Source: Saccoglossus kowalevskii
Lineage: Eukaryota > Hemichordata > Enteropneusta > Harrimaniidae
NCBI RefSeq assembly: GCF_000003605.2
Contig: NW_003134343.1
Span: forward strand, 309,770 to 324,246
Reading direction: 5' to 3'
DNA length: 14,477 nt
The notes under the pieces were generated by a model. That model did not search any database. It was not told the origin of the DNA and worked only from the letters and a program-made list of their open reading frames with translations. How positions within the stretch are numbered: position 1 is the first letter of the stretch; every line of letters starts with the position of its first letter. The position numbers were made by a program, and so were the translations under genes. Positions 7,185 to 14,477 of this stretch are shown one piece after another.

Positions 7185-8560
7185 CTATAGAACGAGAAAA
7201 CAAAACAGAAATTAAATTACAATGAAGGCAATACATTGAAATAATTAGTAATCTAATAAATCAGGACTAAGCTTATTTAACACTTGAAAATTATCAATGG
7301 ACCATTTTGATAGCATAGTCTCAAACAAAAGATTGACCTGCTTTGTGACATCACAGTCAGCAAGGTCAAACGAAAAGCATAACAACCCATTGATTTCCAA
7401 GGCCATTCTTTACTGCAATGAAAACACAAGGTGACAACAAAATCATTGGGAGAAAAAAATAATAACCAAACATAGGTTTGAAAGAACAAGTTTTTCATAA
7501 CAACCATGACTGTAAATACTTGTTAGATAATGTAGATATTACAATATCTTTGAAAAAATGTTGCATGAGTCACTGATGTTTCAATGCCAGACAGGCTCAG
7601 TAGTGTTTTATCAGCGTTTGTTTATTATCATAGCTTTCAGGGTGAAGAGAACGAAACTGAATGAAATCCAGAGTTCTATTACTTCCATCAAATTAACAAG
7701 GTTGATAATTCAAATAAATTGTTTCATAACAGGTAAAATAGTGGGTAGACGTTAATTTATTTAAAAAGATTTCCTGGGTGGAACAAAGGAAATAAAACGG
7801 GAAACTAATACATGTAGTTCCTGTCAGTGATTCACAAAGCCACACAAATTCAGATCACACGAGAACTCAATAGTAATTAGTTAGTGTTAACGTTTTTAAT
7901 TGTAGGGTTTCTATTATCAATATACTAAACGTTATAGAAAAATGTTATGTCAAGACGGTCAATCGTCATAATCTAAGTGAGAAAACAGAAACCTTACGCG
8001 TGGTTTAAATATCTCTGAAATAAACCTGTTGTGCTTTTCACAAATAGGGAATTATCAATTCTAAATGAACTTAAAAATATCAAGTGATTTTTAGACTGGA
8101 AACTGGATTATACTGCTCTCTACCAAACGAAAAACACAATTTGTCAAGTATTGCGTCGCAGATAACACCGGTTACCACTTTCAAACTAAAAATGTGTGGA
8201 CATTTGCAACATTTTTCGCATCGAGTTTACCAGATACGGCAAGTGGCCGAGGTTCACGAGCATAATGAGAGTTTTCTCTAGAATTATGTAAATGGTAAAC
8301 TACTGGTTGATGGATACAATTCACATGGACAATAATAAGACAGACTGCGTTCCATAGGATTAACCGCGCCGTTCGATCAATTTTCGAACACAACACACAA
8401 AGCAAACGCCGGAATTTTACACGGTTTTCGCGAGAAATACATTACTAGGACAAACGATATTACATGTAAGTCAGCTCAAGGTATTATTATACGTTAAGAG
8501 TTCACAAAAACATAAATTTGAAATAACGTATTGAAGAAATGGGAGAAAATACGCACTCAC
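7185..8560 (-). other. eIF4G2 intron 1
   Basis: 1376 nt if the first exon at 8561 is right. It is CpG-poor up to about 8100 and CpG-dense beyond, so the promoter block reaches into this intron. Several 60-75-codon open frames on both strands show no recognisable homology. Confidence 0.5.
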
Positions 8561-8640
8561 CTAAGTCAGGATTTGTGTGATTCCGGAAACTGAAAAAAAT
8601 TGCGAAACTGAAATCTTAACCCAGCATGCTTTGCTACAGT
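8561..8640 (-). other. EIF4G2: Putative 5' non-coding first exon of eIF4G2 (5' limit uncertain)
   Basis: A consensus donor CTTAG|GTGAGT ends at 8561, and joining it to the exon starting at 7184 gives an AUG-free leader running to the GUG. It contains a three-codon uORF (ATG at 8627-8625, TAA at 8618-8616) in the frame of the main ORF, which closes that frame upstream. The transcription start is not visible; the left end given is only the conserved-looking motif area. cDNA could instead show a different first exon. Confidence 0.55.
8620..8629 (+). promoter_or_regulatory. ZNF143/Staf-like CCCAGCATGC motif at the eIF4G2 promoter
   Basis: CCCAGCATGC is the core of the ZNF143 (Staf) recognition sequence known from many animal housekeeping promoters. 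It sits at the 5' side of the putative first exon inside the CpG-dense block. No TATA box is apparent at the expected distance. The motif match is seen; its function is inferred. Confidence 0.45.
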
Positions 8641-9163
8641 CTCGTGCGTTATTTTCACAAATATTTTTTAAGGTAAGAACAATGGTAATAGCAAACGTAT
8701 TCAACAATCTTTAAATAAATACTTACAAAATAATAATTAATTTTACTGCACATAAGTGATAGAAATATACAAATGTACATTTTTTAATGACTTTATATAG
8801 TATTGTTTTGTTGAAAAAAATTGTTTGGTACGAGGTCAACATACCCCCTAGCGTAAGCATAACATCAATATTACTTGGCCAAGATCGGAAACCTTGCTTG
8901 GATATCATTACATATTTACGTCATGACGGAACAACGCATCGCAAAGCAATTCGGACAAAAAGTGAGTGGATATGTATTTACTATAGTTGCAATCTGCGAC
9001 GGATATAATTAAAACGTAACTTAGAACACTGAGCTCTATGCTTAGAAGTTAGACGCATGATGTCGAATGGAGAGAGTGAAAGTGAACTGTTGTTTTAGCG
9101 TTTTATTATATAATTAGTTATAAATATCGTAAAATATACATTTGCGGTTAAATTTAAACTTAC

Positions 9164-9489
9164 TGTCATAATTGGAAAATACTTGTTACTGACGCAGTGC
9201 AAGCCCGGCCCTGCAACAAGTGGCAGTGCCTTCGAATTCTGAGTCCCGACAACAGGGGAAAATACTGTTTTGAAATGGAAAGTGGGGTGCGGACGTTGCC
9301 CATTCCACCAATGGGCGTAAAGTGGATTGCGTTAAGTGGGTCGACGCCTTGGTATATTTCGTAAAAGGTGTATTTATTTGCATCTTTGACGTCCAAACTA
9401 AACAGCGCACTATATAATTTAACGGGGTAATCATTTGTAATGTGAGTCGATCGAAGAAAAGTTACAGCGCTGAAGTAGTATAAAAACAT
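9164..9489 (-). other. Unrecognised open frame ending at a consensus splice donor; possible alternative upstream exon
   Basis: A 107-codon minus-strand frame (ATG at 9489, TGA at 9168-9166) lies in the most GC-rich part of the window, and GACA|GTAAGT follows 2 nt after its stop. A second frame is also open for 82 codons, which argues that base composition rather than coding explains the openness. The peptide is not recognised. The best guess is a non-coding alternative first exon of eIF4G2 or an unrelated transcript. Confidence 0.25.
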
Positions 9490-9600
9490 AATATAATATA
9501 ATGGTCATTTGCTGTGTCTTTCGGTCGGCTGTGCCATGGCGTACGAGCCAGGTGAAACTATTCGCAATTCCATTATTTTCCCACTAAAGATAAACAACAC

Positions 9601-12600
9601 GTTTCAGTCTATTTTATAGATTCAAAAATACAAACAATGCTACCATAACTTAATACATGAATTTGTTAAGGAATAGTTGTTATTATCTGCAAACCTTTGG
9701 TGAATAAACACTAATAGGTAAATAAATGTAGAACTCGGTACTGCCAGTCATCATACAGGGATTTTTATGATTTTTGCTTATGCACTCTTATTCTTGTAGT
9801 AAATGTGTATACTGAATTACAAATACAATAGAAGACAAGTTATTGTGAGATAAAGAAATTACATTACATGTATATTCAAATGTTTAATAAATATAGATCT
9901 TATAAAGGTAATTGTTTCTCATTGCAAATAGTTAAATCTGAATAACATACGTTCAAGCAAACAGCCAGCGTAATATCAGTACACACAAAACAGAAGAAAT
10001 ATTTTGTTTTACAGCAATATTAACTCCAATTGTGTTTTTTAATTATAACTTTCTTTCAGAGGATACCATACTTTTGAAATGCAATTTTTATTCCTGAACT
10101 TGCATTTTTAGTGAGAAATTTGAAAATGATATGTAAAAATACAAGATCTTTTTGTGAACTACAATGTGTACATATGAGTAGATACCACGCTTCAAACGAT
10201 AATTTCAACATTTGTAGAACAATATCTTTAAAAATATTAATACCACCATACCATATAGACACCTGTTCATTGCAACAGTATTTTACTTGCAAATTAATCA
10301 TTGGTAATTATCATTTAATATTTTTGATAAAGTCTTGATAGCATCAATGTAGCAAACAATTGTTACTTAAAATACTTCCTAATTAAACAAAAAATGTATC
10401 TCCTGTCCTCATAAAAACACTCTTCACCTCTGATTTTTACTCAAAAATACTGTCCTACTTTATATAAAAAAAAATAATTATGGTTTAAAACTAATACTTT
10501 TATTAGTAAATTTAATAAACTGACTATATTTGAATTATTTACAAATAAAGTTACATTTTTTTGTAAGTGTGAAGGAATCCATTTTCTGTTCCATGAGTTT
10601 GATGGTTAAGATTGTTCAACTGGATTACTTGAATGTACAAGTTAAATTGATTCAAATATAAAAATATTCTCACATTATACAGTCAATGTTTTTTGCTACA
10701 GTAGCAGATGATATGTGAATTTAGCTGAAAACAGTTTTCCACACATCGTTAGTATGTCAGTAATTTTCGTACATTTGGTGATAAATCGACCGCTACTTAT
10801 AGCATTAATCAGGAGAGCATACAATATTATTAATGGTTGTTGGTTTCCTAGCAACAAACAAATTACTATAGAGAATAATCATGACTTGGATACTCACAAG
10901 TTTGAACTTGACATGACATTTTGAAATTACTGTAGATTTGAAAATTGGTGAATATAAGTAGGAACTGAATTTACTACAAATATCAGAATAAATTTTTAAA
11001 CCTCATTCTTAAGGCTAATGTACAAATAGATTGATTAATTTCAATACATCATTCTATTTCTATTTCAGTTCCGATTACAGCTGTATTTACTTTGCATTTT
11101 TGCTGGCAATCAGCGTCTTTACGTTTCGTTAAGTACTAGTAGTTAGTTTTGATAAGAAATATCTCCTACAACTTGCTCACCTTGTTTATACAGTGAACAT
11201 ACACTGTAATGGTGTTTATTCAAAGACCCCTTAACTAACTGGAAATTATCCAACCATCGTCAATTGTTATGGGTAAAAGAAAAAGGACATAATCACACAA
11301 TTGTAAACCTACCTGTCCAGTAACATGGTTTTTATTTGAGAGACTGGATTTGTTTTTTGTAGCAATAAAATAAAACTTGGGAAACTGGATGAAGTTATAT
11401 TTTGTTAGTTTCTGTCAAATATGAAAGTCAGCTGGTTATGTTTGTACAGTTATTGTTGTAGTAACTGGATATTCCAACTTCTATTTTAGTCAAACTAATA
11501 CTACCCAATGTAGTCTTGACAACCAACTGCCCAGATGTGGAAATATGATTGTTGCAATAGCACTGCAATTAAAAATTCAATTTTTTTGTCATTGCAGACT
11601 CACTTGAGAGGTATTATTTGTTTTCTTCTTGTGTTAATCACACGTACTACTTCACATACAATGTTAACCCTAGTAACATGAAAGTCAGTTGTTTTGATTT
11701 ACTAAAAATCAACTTATTAATAGTTGTTCTTTTCCTCAGAAGACATTAAACTCCTTGGCTGTTATCTTTAACACTTAATATAAAATCATACGTTCACTGA
11801 GTGAAATTAATAGTCCCCATTGTTTAGTTTCACGTATGATAATTTCAAATGGCTTCCAAGTGGCCATTTCACAGACACTCATTGACTGATTTTGAGTTAC
11901 ATTTGTTTATCATTTTATCTCTATTATTTCTTATCTAGAAGATGCATTGTCTGACATTTAAACATAAAAAGGACAAGACTTTCATTTTTGTTTGCAATTT
12001 GATAGAAGATGGTTGACTAACTGGCTGTCTCAAAATGGTATTGAATGCATATTGTAAACATAAATATCAAGTCTCAGGAAACAATTTTGAGATTCAGACC
12101 AGACTTGTTCATGCTCATGCTAGTTTGCAATTGCCTAAAAAACAACAGTAGCTGTTCAAGTGTTTTCTAGAGGGCAGCCTCTAGTTAAATATAAACCAAT
12201 CCTGTTAATATTGTTAATCGTTGACAGACATTAGTTATGGATTTAATTGAAACATAGATCATACCATTAATGGGAGGGTGTATCAAATTCTTCTTGTGGT
12301 TGTTCTAATTAGGTGTAATTATAAATCAATCTTAATTTTCTGTGTTTCTGACAGTAAATGGTTTCTTTTATATGTTCCTCGGCCAGATGATCAGAAATTA
12401 ATAATGACCCTCAAATTATAAATGAGCAGGCACACCTTTGATTTAAATGGAAGGTTCCTGACATTGACAAGTTTGATAAGCAGCGGTAAAGATTATTCTA
12501 AATTAGGTTGGTCATTCACTGACACCGTCTTGCGTTGGGGATCCATTTTGTTTGATTTGGGTATAGTCGATGTAACTGGTAATCAGATAGTTCAGTAATC
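9601..12600. other. AT-rich intergenic sequence without recognisable gene
   Basis: 3 kb between the eIF4G2 promoter block and the harmonin-like start codon. Open frames are short (at most about 80 codons), overlapping and without homology. An X-box-like motif lies at 10843-10855, and ATCATACGT and its inverted copy ACGTATGAT lie about 40 nt apart near 11787-11840. It may contain an unseen 5' non-coding exon or first intron of the harmonin-like gene. Confidence 0.55.
10843..10855 (+). promoter_or_regulatory. X-box-like (RFX) motif
   Basis: GTTTCC-T-AGCAAC fits the consensus RYYNYY N(1-3) RRNRAC bound by RFX factors, which control ciliary and sensory genes. On the other strand it reads GTTGCTAGGAAAC. 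It is 1.8 kb upstream of the harmonin-like ATG. One match in 14 kb of AT-rich DNA could be chance. Confidence 0.3.
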
Positions 12601-12620
12601 AGCTTGCATAAACGTCCATT

Positions 12621-12662
12621 ATGGCTGAAATCCAGAAAGTCGCCAAGTCTCTTGATAAGGAG
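12621..12662 (+). CDS. USH1C: Harmonin-like exon 1, coding part (residues 1-14)
   Basis: ATG at 12621; encodes MAEIQKVAKSLDKE and ends at the donor GAG|GTAAGA in phase 0. The in-frame stop TAA at 12609-12611 fixes this ATG as the first in the exon. The 5' UTR and transcription start are not resolved. Confidence 0.85.
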
Positions 12663-14477
12663 GTAAGAGTTGGATAGAGAAAATATGTGATTGTATTGTT
12701 TGTAGGTGGTTTTTGGAATTTCATGCCCTAGTACCTTACCTCAACTATGGTGTATCATAGCATACAGGTGGGTCCATGTTATAAAAATAGCACTTGTATT
12801 GCTTGAATCATTACTGTCAAAGTTGTCTGAACTCTACATGCAAACCCTTTAGAATTTAGCTTGTGAGGCAAGTGCTGTACATATTGAATTGTGGTAAGAG
12901 TTCGTAAGGGCTTCCTCATCCAAAATTCTAATCCTAACCCTGTCCTTCTCACATTTAAATTGTACCGTATATACCCTGGAGGAGGGCAAGGGCAAGGGGA
13001 CACCCTCACACACAAACATTTATTTGCAGTTAATGCATACACATCTGAAAAATAGTTGGATTTCGTTTCATAACAACTCTAACAACTCTGGGGACATATC
13101 TGTATTGGACACACCTTAGCTACTGTATAAAAGCATCTTAAATAGGCTATGTCTCATACTGATTTTCTGTTTTTAAGAACTTCAAATTGTCTCAAATTTG
13201 TTTGTGTTTTTTTTTCATCTCGATTATAAAAAGGTCTTTAATATGTTACATGAGTGTTAAAATTAAACTACATGTATTTACTATGACTTGGCATGCTTTC
13301 CAACTTTGGTAGTATGTAATTCTTTTTTCAACATAAGGTAACATGTGTTTTGTGACGAATTGTCTGATTGAGTGTTAACAGCAGTTAACAGTTAACAAAT
13401 GAAATTAACAACAAGCTTTATTCTTTGGAGAGGTGTACACCTGCCTTGAATACCTTTCCCTTGGTCTCTAAGTTGTCTTGTGCATTTCACTTTCTACGTT
13501 TTAAATTTGTTTTTCATTGGTTATAAAAAGGTATTAAAAAGTAGGAACAGCTTTTAATTTTAACTAATTAATTATAATAGTTATATTTTTGTTAACAGGT
13601 CCAAATGCTGGTCGATGATGACAATGAAAGGGAGTTGCTTTACAGGGCTCTAAAGAGCTACAAGCAGTGAGTTTTATCTCTCAATCTACATGTATTAATG
13701 AATTTAGAAATAAGCTATAGCATGCACCATAGTACATGTTAAAGGAATTGAAGACAAATTCTAATTTTGCGCTACTGACCATGCGCCTTCAGAGAAAGTA
13801 CTTACATTGAAAACAATGGGAAAATATTATCACTAAACTATGGGTTTTTTTTTTCATTTGCAAGCAAGGTTAAATTTCAATCAATAACAGTATATAATTT
13901 GTTCATCCCATGTCAGTAAGCATAATTTTGAGATACCTACTCCATAGAAACCAATGCAAAAACTGATATTAATCCTTAATACTGAGAGTATGGAGAAATT
14001 GACATCAATTTGTCTCAAACCTTATAAAATGTAATGTCTTTGCCAACACTTCTTCTATTCACTATAGGCTTGTTTATAAGTGAATTACCTCTATAAATGT
14101 TTTCAGTCTCTTATATGAATAAACATATCCATGCCATGTACCTATGCCATAGGTAAATGTAAATGTGCTCTCTATTTACAAAGCACATGTGATTACATAT
14201 GCCCTAGTGAAATCAGTCACTGTAAGAACTAACAGTGTTACATCTGAAATACTTGAAAGTAACTTTGGCTTGGATGTATGGTTAATGTATTACGAGTTTA
14301 CATGTTCAGTTTTGGTTGGCTTAATCTGTTCGGTTGTATTACTCATGTTCGAATGCATCTTATTTCAGGATTATGTCGGTGGAACGATTAGTGAGTGATC
14401 TGAAGAAAGTGTTGAATACGCCAAAGAGGATGATTCTGTACGAAGAAATCCGACCGCTGATACCGTTGAAACATCAG
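12621..14477 (+). CDS. USH1C: Harmonin-like PDZ scaffold (USH1C family), N-terminal exons only, runs off right edge
   Basis: Exons 12621-12662, 13599-13666 and 14369-14477 join in frame into 73 residues that align end to end with the first 70 or so residues of vertebrate harmonin: VQMLVDDDNERELLYRAL against VDFLIENDAEKDYLYDVL, LVSDLKKVLNTP against LVGDLKLVINEP, and an identical RPLIPLKHQ. This is the harmonin homology domain, a helical bundle. The known family continues with PDZ domains and scaffolds cadherin-23/protocadherin tip-link complexes in stereocilia and microvilli; those domains lie beyond the window. The ATG has A at -3 and G at +4, and an in-frame TAA stands 12 nt upstream. Whirlin and PDZD7 share this domain, but the RPLIPLKHQ ending favours harmonin. 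Confidence 0.9.
12663..13598 (+). other. Harmonin-like intron 1
   Basis: 936 nt. Contains three GTTAAC units clustered at about 13376-13398 and a C/A-rich patch near 12985-13015. No exon-like sequence is recognised on either strand. Confidence 0.7.
13599..13666 (+). CDS. USH1C: Harmonin-like exon 2 (residues 15-36)
   Basis: Acceptor TTTTTGTTAACAG|GTC and donor AAGCA|GTGAGT, 68 nt, phase 0 in and 2 out. Encodes VQMLVDDDNERELLYRALKS, the first conserved helices of the harmonin homology domain. Confidence 0.9.
13667..14368 (+). other. Harmonin-like intron 2, with two adjacent small hairpins
   Basis: 702 nt. TACCTAT-GCC-ATAGGTA (14139-14155) is followed by ATGTGCT...AGCACAT (14163-14188). A ten-base T run lies near 13846. 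No other feature seen. Confidence 0.65.
14369..14477 (+). CDS. USH1C: Harmonin-like exon 3, cut by window end (residues 37-73)
   Basis: Acceptor CTTATTTCAG|G. It completes a split Gln codon, then encodes IMSVERLVSDLKKVLNTP and EEIRPLIPLKHQ. The frame is open to the last base; no donor is seen inside the window. Confidence 0.9.

Larger units (their letters stand above)
8100..9600. promoter_or_regulatory. CpG-dense block, probable promoter region (possibly bidirectional)
   Basis: A hand count gives roughly 70 CpG in 1.5 kb (about 46 per kb), against about 10-13 per kb in the eIF4G2 introns and in the sequence from 9600 rightwards. The eIF4G2 first exon lies inside it. Donor-like sites on the plus strand (GTGAGT at 8960 and 9442) and on the minus strand (GTAAGT at 9163) suggest spliced transcripts leaving in both directions. 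In genomes with methylated gene bodies such blocks mark unmethylated promoters; this is inferred. Confidence 0.5.

Noticed and set aside
7019-7225. 68-codon plus-strand frame
   Set aside because: Antisense shadow of eIF4G2 exon 2.
9535-9618. 27-codon plus-strand frame starting ATGGCG in good Kozak context
   Set aside because: Short and unrecognised; the GTGAAA after CCAG is a weak donor. It could be an upstream exon but has no support.
10056-10924. Open frames of 69-81 codons on both strands in the intergenic region
   Set aside because: AT-rich, overlapping on opposite strands, no homology, no splice or start context.
12779-13042. 87-codon minus-strand frame in harmonin-like intron 1
   Set aside because: No recognised homology, low-complexity C/P-rich start, antisense inside an intron; no splice or promoter support.
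14165-14398. 77-codon plus-strand frame overlapping harmonin-like exon 3
   Set aside because: It reads exon 3 in a different frame from the harmonin match, and its upstream part is intron.
1-14477. tRNA, rRNA, CRISPR array, bacterial operon features
   Set aside because: No cloverleaf, conserved rRNA core, spaced direct repeats or ribosome-binding sites seen; the gene structure is that of an intron-containing animal genome.

Overview
This is animal (metazoan) nuclear DNA. The two protein-coding genes are split into many short exons by AT-rich introns with GT...AG ends, and both encode proteins of animal families: DAP5/eIF4G2 and the Usher-syndrome scaffold harmonin. The species cannot be read from the window. 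An AT-rich, intron-dense genome with small introns, MITE-like foldback elements and uneven CpG density suggests an invertebrate with mosaic (gene-body) DNA methylation.

Left and centre, minus strand (about 8640 down to the left edge): the 5' half of an eIF4G2 (DAP5/p97/NAT1) gene. I traced one 5' non-coding exon and twelve coding exons. They join without any frame break into 454 codons, covering the N-terminal tail, the whole MIF4G domain and the first part of the disordered linker. The C-terminal half (MA3 and W2 domains) is not in the window; the last 1.5 kb on the left is read as the start of a long intron. The reading frame has no upstream AUG and starts at a GUG in strong context, the unusual start known for mammalian DAP5. 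The first in-frame AUG is codon 114, inside MIF4G.

Introns: intron 12 holds a foldback (hairpin) element next to a frame-preserving exon. Intron 3 holds a 180-bp MITE-like element. Intron 6 and intron 13 share a degenerate 41-bp dispersed repeat. The 5' splice site of intron 8 is very weak.

Centre-right (about 8100-9600): a CpG-dense block around the eIF4G2 first exon, probably the promoter. It carries splice-donor-like sites on both strands and may be bidirectional. From 9600 to 12600 there is AT-rich sequence with no recognisable gene; an X-box-like (RFX) motif lies at 10843.

Right, plus strand (12621 to the right edge): the first three coding exons of a harmonin (USH1C)-like gene, encoding 73 residues of the N-terminal harmonin homology domain. 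The gene runs off the right edge before any PDZ domain.

The two genes are head-to-head and have no known shared pathway: one is a translation-initiation scaffold, the other a PDZ scaffold. A second CpG-dense block at the extreme left (1-1080), inside what should be eIF4G2 gene body, is the least explained feature. All identifications come from reading the translation against remembered family sequences; no search was run.
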